Source: Anaerococcus nagyae
Lineage (GTDB): Bacteria > Bacillota > Clostridia > Tissierellales > Peptoniphilaceae
Direction of reading: 5' to 3'
Assembly (NCBI RefSeq): GCF_017874535.1
Contig: NZ_JAGGLS010000006.1
Location: 1-64,000, forward strand
DNA: 64,000 nucleotides
Numbering within the stretch: position 1 is the first letter of the stretch; the number at the start of each line of letters is the position of its first letter. A model generated the notes under the pieces. That model saw only the letters and a list, made by a program, of their open reading frames with translations, was not told where the DNA came from and searched no databases. Below, piece by piece: positions 54,401-63,626 of the stretch. Position numbers and translations under genes: made by a program.

Positions 54401-55652
54401 TGAAGTTGCTTTCATTTACTGCATCTATAAAAATATATACATCTCGTTTATTAATTGATCCTATACCTTCTAATATATCTAGAAATTCATTAAAACTATA
54501 ATCTAATCCATAATTTTCCATTATTTGATTCATGACAGTATTATTATTTATAAAAGTATGACCTAAAATCAATATTGAATAATCATCTCTATCAATTATT
54601 CTTTTATTAGTACTACCAAATAAATGAGACTTACCTGAACCAGCTTTACCTGTAAGTATTAGCATTTTATTACTAATTATTCCTTTTTCATTTTCACTTA
54701 ATTCAATTTCCTTATAAAAGTTTAATAATTTTTTTAAATACAAAGAATTTCTATCTAGTTCATTTAGTTTATTATGGTATTCATTTTGTAGATTATCGAT
54801 TTTAAGTTCATTAGATAGTCCATCTTTTTTCTCGTTTATATCATTTATTTCGTTATTAATTATTTCCATTGAATTAGAAAATTCATTTTTTAATTGACTT
54901 GACCATTCAATGGCTTTATCCATTGTATAATAGTCTACATCATCTAAATTTTCTATTCCATCTATAATATTATCAACAACCTTTGATATTTTCTGGCTAC
55001 TAATTTCTCGATTTAAATCCAGCAAATAATCTTCTAAATCTTTTTTCTTATTGTTAATATCAATTATTGCTTCTTCATATCTAATAAATAAATTTATATA
55101 GGATTCTGCTTCTGTTTTCTCATTTAATTCAGGATTATATCTAGGACCTAAGATAGCTAAAGATTTGTTAGATTCATCCTCAAACCATTTCTTATCTATA
55201 CTATGTTTTTTGAAATAGTATGAATATAAATCCTTATGCGTAATAACTTGATCAAGTATTTCTTTATTTGTTATGAGTTCAATTTTTATACCAGAATCGC
55301 CTAATGAATCTTTAATCTTAGTAAAACCTGCGCTTTCTATATCTAATTCTCTGTTGCAATATAAATATAAAATATCTAATTTATTACTGTCGTTGTTAAT
55401 TACTTTATCTGTTGATTTTTTTATCTGTGGGTAATCATTTCTAGAAAGAAACTTTGCTTGAAAAGAGATTCTTGATCCTGTCACCTCACTAAATAAAGGA
55501 TATATCTCTGTTCCTGGGTGATTAGGCTTTGAATTAAATACTGTATCGTTGGGGAAAAACTGTCTTCTAAATAAATTTCTACATAAATCTTCAAAACTCT
55601 CTGTTGTATTTGCATTCACCACTTCAAATTGCGCCCAATTAATTGAATCCAT
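51444..55652 (-). CDS. Avs-like STAND NTPase with N-terminal PD-(D/E)xK nuclease
   Basis: A 1402-residue cytoplasmic protein. Residues 15-135 look like an Mrr/Cap4-type nuclease: ESFEDLCRNLFRR, GTEIYPLF and SFQAKF give an E...QxK catalytic pattern (Glu49, Lys67). After a coiled coil (200-310) comes a STAND ATPase with Walker A GKAGSGKS (335-342) and Walker B IFIDAVNES (407-415). About 900 residues of helical repeats follow as a likely sensor. In the Avs (AVAST) antiphage family the sensor binds a conserved phage protein and switches on the nuclease. It is next to a restriction system, which supports defence. The trigger is unknown. Start behind AAGGAAGG. Confidence 0.75.
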   Translation of the reverse strand: MDSINWAQFEVVNANTTESFEDLCRNLFRRQFFPNDTVFNSKPNHPGTEIYPLFSEVTGSRISFQAKFLSRNDYPQIKKSTDKVINNDSNKLDILYLYCNRELDIESAGFTKIKDSLGDSGIKIELITNKEILDQVITHKDLYSYYFKKHSIDKKWFEDESNKSLAILGPRYNPELNEKTEAESYINLFIRYEEAIIDINNKKKDLEDYLLDLNREISSQKISKVVDNIIDGIENLDDVDYYTMDKAIEWSSQLKNEFSNSMEIINNEINDINEKKDGLSNELKIDNLQNEYHNKLNELDRNSLYLKKLLNFYKEIELSENEKGIISNKMLILTGKAGSGKSHLFGSTNKRIIDRDDYSILILGHTFINNNTVMNQIMENYGLDYSFNEFLDILEGIGSINKRDVYIFIDAVNESNFKKIWKNNLSNLYEEINKRKFIKLIVSIRNGYEKYVLNEHIKNEIKNNKIAKVEHFGFSGDSIEAMNSFFNYYNITFSPSDFLNYELTNPLFLKLYCEVYSEGEKSFSKLFEDITDTTYLEVKERLSLEYEYNILKDLLLDIASVLYQNDDMSISRKDLYRLEYWSVYSLRALDIIPILLKNGLLLNFHVQGEEYYSFSYNLLGDYLQAKYVVKESKDIENVFSSINYLLQIGDGKIQKSNNLDIFNFICELSFNRFNVDPINDTLTKLDDEESIGLLIDKYIEGQSVRDSRNIDIQSFNKIVKNNSIVPETFFKMLIENSLKSDSELNSNYLHNVLYKQNLNNRDRIWTTYINQLAHDEDRLYQIIKYIEVGRSIDGLNMEDKKHLITLLAWLFTSSNRNLRDKASKALIEVLKNSYDLCLYTLERFEGVNDPYVIQRLYGCVFGACTKNMDSNKQEFKKLAEYVYSSVFNKENVYPDILLRDYARLIIEKYLSINGNGETSIDKKRILPPYNSEKIPIVSEKKYYDEELLMDNGLNMIDFSMRPDIKGLGYGDFGRYVFQGALNYFKDVDILNLYHYAVQYILNDLGYKNELFGVYDYHIGYTDRHDTKKLERIGKKYQWIAFYNILARVSDENQLKDLYGDGFEFIGSWNPYVRDFDPTVNMKICLPDNQKPKFTINNSEDFISEQEKDDKKITEWTALKANMFDESLIQSDDSSREWIVLYNFKELYSKADSYTKNSEYNRNGEQNIWRISQGYFIKEEEFNRLKKSLINKNFLGRWFPEGYSSIYNLFNREYYWSSGYKDTFTHEWSEYLKKTGEKQIIQREGKLPKLDGFSITFESKKWEEEIELKEKVADILPAFHKYVWEEEFDASQDDPTSFHIPCKELIESLKIQQKKYDGYFYDAQNQLIAYDSVDNKYSHRFIIRKDYIDKFLEEKNYVLFWTNMGEKRFNVGINELKYSEWSGLNWYSKGKYQGEMSNKRVIR

Positions 55653-55965
55653 TTTTAAAACCTTCCTTTTTTAAATATATAATATATTTTTATTGTTGTT
55701 AAACCTATCCTATATCTCTTTTTATCGAAAAATATAAATTATGAATCAATATAATAGTTGAAGAATGATTAAATCTGTAACTAAAAGATAATTATTATTA
55801 TAAATTATACTTCATATTACATATATAAATGGTAAGTCATTCTTAATTTATCTTTTTTCTTCCGATGTTTTATATATATCATTTACTCCCCAGTTTCAAA
55901 TCTATACTAAAACCTGATACAATATTATTAATAGCTAATTTTACTATATTAGATTTGAGGTTTTT

Positions 55966-56895
55966 ATGACACAACCGTTGATTGATTTTAATTTTTATCC
56001 TATTAGGCTTACTCTTAAGAATCTGCTAAAGGATAAATCTACTAAAAAAAATATAATATGGGCTACCAATACTTATGAGTACTTGGGAGCTAGTTTTGAT
56101 GATAGGTCCGAAATGAAGGAAGCTTCTTTTACTCATGGATTTGTCTTAAATCCTAGGACCAGCAAGAGTGCAAAAATACAGCTTGATCGAACCAGAAAAA
56201 AGGCTGAGGTCTATACCCCATCATGGGTGGTCAATCTTATGAATAATCATTGTGATGAAGTCTGGTTTGGTAGGAAGGATGTATTTAATATCCAAAATGA
56301 CCAAACTTGGGAACCTATAAGGGAGAAAATAACCTTTCCTGAAGGTAAGACCTGGCAAGACTATGTAGAATCTAGAAGATTAGAAATCACTTGTGGAGAG
56401 GCACCCTACTTGGTATCTAGATATGATGCCGCAAGTAGTGAGCCTATCAGACATACTATAAATAGAATTGGTATCTTAGATAGAAAGCTTAGGGTAGTCA
56501 ACGAAAATACAAATACTAAGGAAGAGTGGGTTTTGTGGGCTACTAAGGCAGTTATGTCTTGCTATGGATATGAGTACCAGGGAGATAGCCTACTTTTAGC
56601 TAGAATAAATGTCCTATTAACCTTTGTAGAGTATTTTGAGAGACGCTGGGATGAGGATGTTGATAAGAAAACGCTCAAAAAACTATCCAATATCATATCT
56701 TGGAACCTCTGGCAAATGGATGGTCTGACAGGTAATGTGCCTTTTGGTGCACCACTTGGTGAGGATAATCAGATTAGTATGACAGAGGTCAATAATATGA
56801 CAGAAGTAGAAAAAGAAGAACCAGTAGCATGTAGAATTTATGATTGGAAGGCAAACAAATCACAGTCCTTCGCATCTTTAAAGGAGAATATATGA
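55966..56895 (+). CDS. Split adenine methylase, N-terminal part (restriction-modification)
   Basis: A 309-residue protein that resembles the first half of large N6-adenine methylases. It has AEVYTPSWVVNLMN, then a divergent SAM motif region ITCGEAPYLVSRYD, and LLLARINVLLTF. It lacks the NPPY catalytic motif, which is found in the next gene. The two genes overlap as ATGA at 56892-56895, so they are translated together and probably form one enzyme. It is the first gene of a three-gene restriction-modification operon. The site recognised is not known. Confidence 0.75.
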   Translation: MTQPLIDFNFYPIRLTLKNLLKDKSTKKNIIWATNTYEYLGASFDDRSEMKEASFTHGFVLNPRTSKSAKIQLDRTRKKAEVYTPSWVVNLMNNHCDEVWFGRKDVFNIQNDQTWEPIREKITFPEGKTWQDYVESRRLEITCGEAPYLVSRYDAASSEPIRHTINRIGILDRKLRVVNENTNTKEEWVLWATKAVMSCYGYEYQGDSLLLARINVLLTFVEYFERRWDEDVDKKTLKKLSNIISWNLWQMDGLTGNVPFGAPLGEDNQISMTEVNNMTEVEKEEPVACRIYDWKANKSQSFASLKENI

Positions 56896-57917
56896 AAAAA
56901 TTTGATTTTGTAGTGGGTAATCCACCTTATAATGAAACTATAGAGGGTAGAAGTGAAGAGCCACCAATTTATCATTTCTTGTATGATGCTTCTATTAATA
57001 TTGGAAATAATGTAACTTTTATAACTCCTTCCAGGTTTTTATTTGATACTGGAAAAACGCCATCAAAATGGAATAAAAAAATGATAAATAGTATACATTT
57101 TGATATTCTAAGTTATGAACCCGATGGATCCAAAGTTTTTCCAACTACCGATATTAAAGGTGGTGTAGCTATTACATCGTGGGATAACAATAAAATCTTA
57201 GAACCTATAAAGATATTCTATCCCTATGAAGAAATTAAAAATATTGTAGAAAAAGTAAAAACTATAAGCGATACATTCTTTGATAGCATCATATATTCAA
57301 ATACAAGTTATAAATATGATAAAGCTTTCTACATAGAAAATCCTGGTTTTGAAAATAGGGTTTCCGGGGGGTCTAAAAGGTACTTAACATCATCTTGTTT
57401 TGAAAAATTTCCAGAAGTATTTACAGAAAAAAAAATCAATCAAAATAGTATAGAAATAATCGGAAGAAAGGACTCTAAAAGAACTAAAAAATACTTTAAC
57501 AAAAAATATTTGAATCCTCCGCAAAATTTCTATAGTTATAAGCTTGTGATTCCAAGCTCAAATGGTAGCGGAAATTTCGGAGAAACTTTGAGTGATCCTT
57601 TTATAGGTAAACCTATGGAAGGATATACAGAAACATTTGTAACTTTTGGTGATTTTACGAATTCTAGAGAAGCAGAAAACATTCTTAAATATATAAAAAC
57701 TAAATTTTCGAGAGCTATGCTTAATTCAAGAAAAGTTACTCAAGGTAATAAAAATTCAAAAGTTTGGAAAAATGTTCCACTCCAGAACTTCACAGAAAAT
57801 TCCGATATCAACTGGACTAAATCAATTGCTGAAATAGACCAACAACTTTATAAAAAATATGGCTTATCTGATGATGAAATTGCCTTTATCGAAGAAAAAG
57901 TACAGGAGATGGAATAA
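56892..57917 (+). CDS. Split adenine methylase, C-terminal part with NPPY motif
   Basis: A 341-residue protein starting MKKFDFVVGNPPYNE, the catalytic motif of N6-adenine methylases, followed by FITPSRFLF and VFPTTDIKGGVAI, and a C-terminal region that could be the target-recognition domain. I start at the ATG at 56892 behind AAAGGAG; the longer frame from 56844 is not needed. It lacks motif I, which its neighbour supplies. Its stop codon overlaps the start of the helicase gene (TAATG). Confidence 0.82.
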   Translation: MKKFDFVVGNPPYNETIEGRSEEPPIYHFLYDASINIGNNVTFITPSRFLFDTGKTPSKWNKKMINSIHFDILSYEPDGSKVFPTTDIKGGVAITSWDNNKILEPIKIFYPYEEIKNIVEKVKTISDTFFDSIIYSNTSYKYDKAFYIENPGFENRVSGGSKRYLTSSCFEKFPEVFTEKKINQNSIEIIGRKDSKRTKKYFNKKYLNPPQNFYSYKLVIPSSNGSGNFGETLSDPFIGKPMEGYTETFVTFGDFTNSREAENILKYIKTKFSRAMLNSRKVTQGNKNSKVWKNVPLQNFTENSDINWTKSIAEIDQQLYKKYGLSDDEIAFIEEKVQEME

Positions 57918-60900
57918 TGAGAAAAGCTAAGATAGATACTACAAAGCCTGTTGTCCCTGTTTGCTATGCCTATACTACACCAGGAGTGACCTACCATGAG
58001 GGATGGACTAAGATTGGCTATACAGAAAGAGATGTTGAAAAGAGGGTTAAGGAACAAGTAGCTACTGCTGGCATTAGATATAATATAGAATGGGCTAACA
58101 ATGCTACTTATGAAAATAGTAATCAAACCTTCAAGGATACTGATTTTCACAAATACCTTATAAATATGGGTGTGAAAAGAGAAGATGGCAAAGAATGGTT
58201 TGAAATTGATCCAGATTCAGCTGAGTCAAAGTTTTTTAAGTTTAGAAAAAAAGAATTTTCCTATGATGATCTAGACCAAGCTCTTCCATATAAGCTAAGG
58301 GCAGAGCAAGAGGATGCGGTAAACAAAACTATTAAGTATTTCAAAAGTCATAATAATCCAGAGTTCTTGTGGAATGCCAAACCTCGTTTTGGTAAAACAC
58401 TAACTTCCTATGACCTCTGTATGAAGATGGGTTTTGAAAAAATACTTATAGTTACAAATAGGCCTGCCATTGCTGATTCTTGGTATGATGATTATATTAA
58501 ATTTATAGGACCAAAAAGTGGTTACTTTTTTGTTAGCCGTGTAAGTGGTATTAAGGATGAGAAGTATGTCTTTTCAAGAGATGAGTATATGGATTTACTT
58601 GATCCTGATACAAGTAAGGGTTGTATAGAATTTGTAAGCCTACAAGACCTAAAGGGTTCAATACATTTTGGTGGTGATAAGCCAAAGCTTGATGAGGTTG
58701 CAAATACTAATTGGGATATACTTATAATTGATGAGGCCCATGAAGGTGTGGATACTTATAAGACTGACCAAGCCTTTCATCAAATTAAAAGAAAAAACAC
58801 TCTCCACCTTTCTGGAACTCCTTTTAAGGCACTAGCTAATTTTAAGTTCAATGATGATGCTATATATAATTGGACCTATCTAGATGAGCAAGATGCTAAA
58901 GAAAATTACAATACTAAAGAGTTAGAAGAAAATCCCTATGAAGTTTTACCAAAGCTTAATCTATTTACCTATGAAATGTCCGATATTATCATGGATAAGC
59001 TCGATGATGGTATAAATTTAGATGGGGAGATGGTTGAATATGCTTTTGACCTAAATGAGTTTTTCTCAACAGATAAGAGAGGAGCTTTTGTCTATGATAA
59101 GGATGTGGATAAATTCTTAGATGCTCTTACAGATGAAAATAGAACCAAGTTTCCTTTTTCTACTCCAGAGCTTAGAGATGAAATAAAACATTCTTTCTGG
59201 ATACTTAATAGAGTTGATTCTGCAAGAGCTTTAAAAAGAAAATTAGAAGTTAATCCGGTTTTTAGGGACTATGATATTGTTCTTGCTGCTGGGGATGGCA
59301 AAACTGATGATGAAGTTATAACAGAGGAGTCTTTAGATAGAGTAAGGACTGCAATAGAAAAATATGAAAAAACCATAACGCTATCAGTAGGTCAACTTAC
59401 AACTGGGGTTACTGTACCTGAGTGGACAGCTGTACTCATGCTTGCCAATATGAAATCTCCATCTCTTTATATGCAAGCTGCTTTTAGAGCACAAAACCCT
59501 TTTCTTTTCTCAGATGGTAATAACTATTTAAGAAAGAAAAACGCCTATATTTTTGACTTTGATCCAGCCAGAACCTTAGAGATTTTTGAACAATTTGCTA
59601 ATGACCTATCCCCTAATACCAGTGGCGGAAGTGGAGACGAAGAGACTAGAAAAAAACAAGTAAGAGAACTTTTAAACTTCTTCCCTATATATGGTGAAGA
59701 TGAAAATGGAATTATGATTGAGCTCGATGCTGAAAAAGTATTGAGTATTCCTAGAAAAATAAAGTCGGTTGAAGTTGTAAACCGTGGATTTATGTCAAAC
59801 TTCCTGTTTGCAAATATATCTAATATCTTTAGAGCACCAGAAGTTGTTAGAGAAACACTAACTAAGATAAAACCATATAAAGAGACGAAAGTTAAATCAA
59901 TCGATATAGATGATGATACTGCTGATAATCTAGACCTTAATCAAAATGGTGAGGTCAGTATATCAGATGAAAAGATTATAGGCCAAGCTCAAAATATCTT
60001 CGGTGAAAAAATCTACGCAGATATAGAAGATAACATTAAAAAGGTTGAAGATAAACAAGTTATTAAGAAAAAACCTAGTAAAAATGAGCTAGAAAATATA
60101 GTCGATGTTTATAGCAAGTCTGTGAGCGACCCTATTATGGAAATTGCTAAAAATTCTTACAAAAATCAAGTATCTAAATCTGTAGAAAGAGAGATTACAA
60201 AATCTATTGGAGATAAGGTGGGTGCTATAGTTAGAGAAGAATATAGTGATTATGAAGTAAAGAGAAATAAGCTCGATTTTGAAAAACAAGAAGAATTAAA
60301 AGCTTCTAAATCTTCAGAAGAATCTAGTCAAATTGAGAAAAAGTACGAAGACTTAAGTAAGTCTCAATATGATGAATTTACCAAAAATGTAAATGAAGCT
60401 TTTGAGGACCATGATATTATAGAATATTCTAAAAATACTACAGTAGAAATCATAGAAACTGATGAAAAAGAAAAGCAAAAGAAAACAATAGAAGATGATA
60501 TTAGAGATAGGCTTAGAGGATTTTCTAGAACTATACCATCGTTCCTAATGGCCTATGGGGATTATGATACGAAATTGTCAAATTTTGATCAGATTATACC
60601 TAATGATGTCTTCTTAGAGGTTACAAGTATAAGCTTAGATGAATTTAGAGAGCTTAGAGATGGATTTGATTATATAGATGATGAGACTGGAGAAGTTAAG
60701 CACTATGAAGGTAATCTCTTTGACCAAAGAGTATTTGATGATTCTGTAAAAGAATTCCTAGATAAAAAAGAAAGTCTAGCTAACTATTTCGATGAGGAAG
60801 TTAAGAGAGATATTTTTGACTATATCCCACCACAAAAAACTAACCAGATATTTACACCTATAAATGTTGTAAACCAAATGTTAGACCTGCTTGAAGAGCA

Positions 60901-61243
60901 AAATCCAGGATGTTTCGATAACCCTGAATTTACCTTCATGGATCCTTACATGAAGTCTGGCCTATATGTGGCTGAGATTGTTAAAAGGTTATACAGAAGT
61001 GATAAAATTAAAAAACTTTATCCGGATTCACAAGAAAGACTTAAGCATATCTTTGCTAAACAAGTTTACGGTCTTGCTCCTACAGAAATAATTTATAAAA
61101 TAGCTACAAACTATATCCTAGGATTTAGTAAATATATAAAAATTGATAAACATAATTTAAGGCTTCTAGATTCTCTAGACAGTATACAAAATGATAGTTT
61201 TGAAGATGATTTAATCAGTGTCTTTCCTGAGCTAGACGAATAG
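57917..61243 (+). CDS. Restriction protein: GIY-YIG-like nuclease, SF2 helicase, methylase-like tail
   Basis: A 1108-residue fusion. Residues 15-100 resemble a GIY-YIG nuclease of the T5orf172 type (YAYTTPG, then WTKIGYTERDVEKRV). Residues about 120-560 are a superfamily 2 helicase with KPRFGKT (155-161), DEAH (272-275) and SGT (299-301). A lysine/glutamate-rich linker at 650-860 follows. The last 130 residues (from about 979; FTPINVVNQM, then MDPYMKSGLYVAEIV) look like the SAM half of a methylase without NPPY. It would move on and cut unmodified DNA, with the two upstream genes protecting host DNA. The domain calls are from motif reading. Confidence 0.8.
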   Translation: MRKAKIDTTKPVVPVCYAYTTPGVTYHEGWTKIGYTERDVEKRVKEQVATAGIRYNIEWANNATYENSNQTFKDTDFHKYLINMGVKREDGKEWFEIDPDSAESKFFKFRKKEFSYDDLDQALPYKLRAEQEDAVNKTIKYFKSHNNPEFLWNAKPRFGKTLTSYDLCMKMGFEKILIVTNRPAIADSWYDDYIKFIGPKSGYFFVSRVSGIKDEKYVFSRDEYMDLLDPDTSKGCIEFVSLQDLKGSIHFGGDKPKLDEVANTNWDILIIDEAHEGVDTYKTDQAFHQIKRKNTLHLSGTPFKALANFKFNDDAIYNWTYLDEQDAKENYNTKELEENPYEVLPKLNLFTYEMSDIIMDKLDDGINLDGEMVEYAFDLNEFFSTDKRGAFVYDKDVDKFLDALTDENRTKFPFSTPELRDEIKHSFWILNRVDSARALKRKLEVNPVFRDYDIVLAAGDGKTDDEVITEESLDRVRTAIEKYEKTITLSVGQLTTGVTVPEWTAVLMLANMKSPSLYMQAAFRAQNPFLFSDGNNYLRKKNAYIFDFDPARTLEIFEQFANDLSPNTSGGSGDEETRKKQVRELLNFFPIYGEDENGIMIELDAEKVLSIPRKIKSVEVVNRGFMSNFLFANISNIFRAPEVVRETLTKIKPYKETKVKSIDIDDDTADNLDLNQNGEVSISDEKIIGQAQNIFGEKIYADIEDNIKKVEDKQVIKKKPSKNELENIVDVYSKSVSDPIMEIAKNSYKNQVSKSVEREITKSIGDKVGAIVREEYSDYEVKRNKLDFEKQEELKASKSSEESSQIEKKYEDLSKSQYDEFTKNVNEAFEDHDIIEYSKNTTVEIIETDEKEKQKKTIEDDIRDRLRGFSRTIPSFLMAYGDYDTKLSNFDQIIPNDVFLEVTSISLDEFRELRDGFDYIDDETGEVKHYEGNLFDQRVFDDSVKEFLDKKESLANYFDEEVKRDIFDYIPPQKTNQIFTPINVVNQMLDLLEEQNPGCFDNPEFTFMDPYMKSGLYVAEIVKRLYRSDKIKKLYPDSQERLKHIFAKQVYGLAPTEIIYKIATNYILGFSKYIKIDKHNLRLLDSLDSIQNDSFEDDLISVFPELDE

Positions 61244-61296
61244 TAATTGAATCTTTGATGCTTCGTAGTATTAATAATCTAAATAAAATTATAATA

Positions 61297-61345
61297 AAAA
61301 ATGGAATGCAAGTGGAAAATATCCAATTTGCATTCCATTTTTATA
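61297..61345. terminator. Bidirectional terminator between the restriction operon and the DUF262 gene
   Basis: AAATGGAATGCAA (about 61298-61311) pairs with TTGCATTCCATTT (61328-61340) and has T runs on both strands. It separates two convergent units. Confidence 0.85.
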
Positions 61346-61357
61346 TTCAGATTTATA

Positions 61358-63442
61358 TTACAGTAATTCATTCATAAGTTTTTGATTTTTATTTAAAAAT
61401 TCCCCATTAATATCTCTCCAATGATCCCAACCATTTTTAAAACCGTGAAGTATTAGATTAGCCGATCTAGTAAGGGCTGTTCCATAAGTTGATTTAGATG
61501 TAACTACATAATTTTCTAAAAATATAAGTTTATCACCATCATCGTAGATAATGCCATCTTCTAAAAGTTGGTCTCTCTCTTCTTCAACATCTGGATATTT
61601 TTCTGGGTTATCAAATTTATAAAGTTCAGATCCTTGTAGTATTTCAACATCGCCGGTATCTAAATATAGATAAACTGCAGCTTTTACTTTAGTAGTTTTT
61701 ATGAATATTTCTTCCTTTTTAATAAACTTATCACTAGTTTCTGGATATGGGAAAAGACGGTTGATTTCACAGATGAGTTCTTCAGTTCTTTTGTCAATCT
61801 CTTCTATATTCCATTTATCTTTTTCTAATAATTTCTGGTTTATAGTTAAATGTGATGTAGATTTTAAGACATCATTTTTATATTCCCATGGGTTGTTTTT
61901 CATCTTACTATTGTCAGATTTTGCTGCCAGAGTTAGATTACCTAACCTATTAAGATTTCTCTGGTAGTCATCTTCAGTAGTCCTAAGCATTTCTATCCAT
62001 TCTCTTGTAGGTGTCTGTGGCATCAAATGTTCTACACTTAATTTTTCTAGTCTCACAGGAGCCGGATTATTATCATGTTCTAGCTTATCTAAGAATATTC
62101 TTAAGGCCGATTTGTTCTTATACATGTTTGAATTAACAATTAAGTCATGTATTTGTTTATCATCTGGTACGTACATACTATTATTAATGTTTTTGTACAC
62201 TAAGTTTTTCTTTAAAATAGATGTAATGTTACTATAGTTTTCCTTGCATTCGATCTCTATATCTTTAATAAGAGTTGGAAACAACCTTGTAATTGCATTA
62301 GTGTCTAAGTCCGCTAAGGCGCGTCTAATTAAATAATTATTTATAACATATATACACTCACTCAACTGCTTTATACTAATTAAATTTTGATCATACTTAT
62401 CATATAAATCCATTATGAGTGAAGCTGGCATTTCAGATAAGGTTTTACGGTATTCCCCTATAGACTTACTTATGTCAGGATCTATACTTGATATGTCTTT
62501 GTAGTAAACTTCGTTATAGAATGATGCATACCTGATTATTTCTTTAAAAATTGTTTCTTTATTTAATATCTGGCTTTCTTTCTTGTACCATTTTACGAAT
62601 TCATTGTATACACTGTTTTTATTTGGAAGATTATAATTTTTAGCTGCTAAAAATAATCTAAAGAATGATTCTAGTTTTTTAGAATCATTTCCCAAAAATC
62701 TTTCAATTTCCATCCAATAGTCTTTATAAAACTTTTCTTGAATTTCACTATCCATATCCATCAACAAAAAGTTTCTTATTAGGTCTGATGCTGTTAATTT
62801 GACGCCTGTGGCATTGATAGATTCAAAGATTTTTTGGGCGTTATCATCTTCTGAAAGAGGGATACAAACGACATATAGCTGATTTAAAGCTGTTAGAATT
62901 TGATTTAAATCATACTCTTTATTTAACTTTTTTATTTCTTTATAAATGTACACAAAATTTTTGTAAACAGTGGAATTTTTATTTGTTATATTTTCAAGCT
63001 TTTCGTTAATAATGAGTTGATAAACATCATCATCTGCTACTAGTGGCTTTAATTTGTATTTAATCCTTTCGCTAGCAAATGGATTGGTTAAAAACTGTCC
63101 ATCTAAAGCTACTATAGCATCATCCATTTTATTTTCTTTCATTATGTATCTAATAGCATATAGGATTAAAAAAGTTGTAGTGAGTCTTTGTTGACCATCA
63201 ATAACCGAGAATTCTTTAGTTGAAAAGTCAATAGCTGTATCTATATAAATGATTATTCCTAAGAAATGATTTTTGTATTCTCCATTTAAAACACTTTTCA
63301 AATCATCCAGATATTGTTTGACTTCTTTATTGGCTGTCCAAGTATAATTTCTTTGATATACCGGAATTACAAATTGACTTCCACTACTTTTTTGAATAAA
63401 ATCTAATAAACCTGTTCTAATTGGTGGTTGTATATTCGACAT
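61358..63442 (-). CDS. GmrSD-type restriction protein (DUF262 + DUF1524 + DUF4357-like)
   Basis: A 694-residue protein with a DUF262 ParB-like domain at the start (PVYQRNYTW and IDGQQRLTT at about 80-90), a C-terminal HNH-type DUF1524 domain (LSVEHLMPQTPTREW, NRLGNLTLA), and a final domain resembling DUF4357 (ALTRSANLILHGFKNGW). Fused GmrS-GmrD proteins of this kind cut modified phage DNA. The last domain is more often found on nucleases and methylases. It converges on the restriction operon and starts close to the repeat at 63627-63832. Confidence 0.85.
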   Translation of the reverse strand: MSNIQPPIRTGLLDFIQKSSGSQFVIPVYQRNYTWTANKEVKQYLDDLKSVLNGEYKNHFLGIIIYIDTAIDFSTKEFSVIDGQQRLTTTFLILYAIRYIMKENKMDDAIVALDGQFLTNPFASERIKYKLKPLVADDDVYQLIINEKLENITNKNSTVYKNFVYIYKEIKKLNKEYDLNQILTALNQLYVVCIPLSEDDNAQKIFESINATGVKLTASDLIRNFLLMDMDSEIQEKFYKDYWMEIERFLGNDSKKLESFFRLFLAAKNYNLPNKNSVYNEFVKWYKKESQILNKETIFKEIIRYASFYNEVYYKDISSIDPDISKSIGEYRKTLSEMPASLIMDLYDKYDQNLISIKQLSECIYVINNYLIRRALADLDTNAITRLFPTLIKDIEIECKENYSNITSILKKNLVYKNINNSMYVPDDKQIHDLIVNSNMYKNKSALRIFLDKLEHDNNPAPVRLEKLSVEHLMPQTPTREWIEMLRTTEDDYQRNLNRLGNLTLAAKSDNSKMKNNPWEYKNDVLKSTSHLTINQKLLEKDKWNIEEIDKRTEELICEINRLFPYPETSDKFIKKEEIFIKTTKVKAAVYLYLDTGDVEILQGSELYKFDNPEKYPDVEEERDQLLEDGIIYDDGDKLIFLENYVVTSKSTYGTALTRSANLILHGFKNGWDHWRDINGEFLNKNQKLMNELL

Positions 63443-63626
63443 TCGTTCTCCTAATAATTGATTTGAATTTTATTAGATACATTATACTGGTTTGCACATG
63501 CCTTTCTTTGAATAAATTAGAATATAAAGTATTCACACATTCTGTGAAAATAGGCATCAGAATAGATATAATAAACAATATATGTTAGTTATAGAATTGT
63601 ATATAAAATAAAAGCAACAAGTAATA

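Noticed and set aside
55653-55965. Regulatory structure in the 313-base gap between the Avs-like gene and the restriction operon
   Set aside because: Only AT-rich sequence and a weak AAGAATGA/TCATTCTT inverted match were seen, not enough to call a feature beyond divergent promoters.
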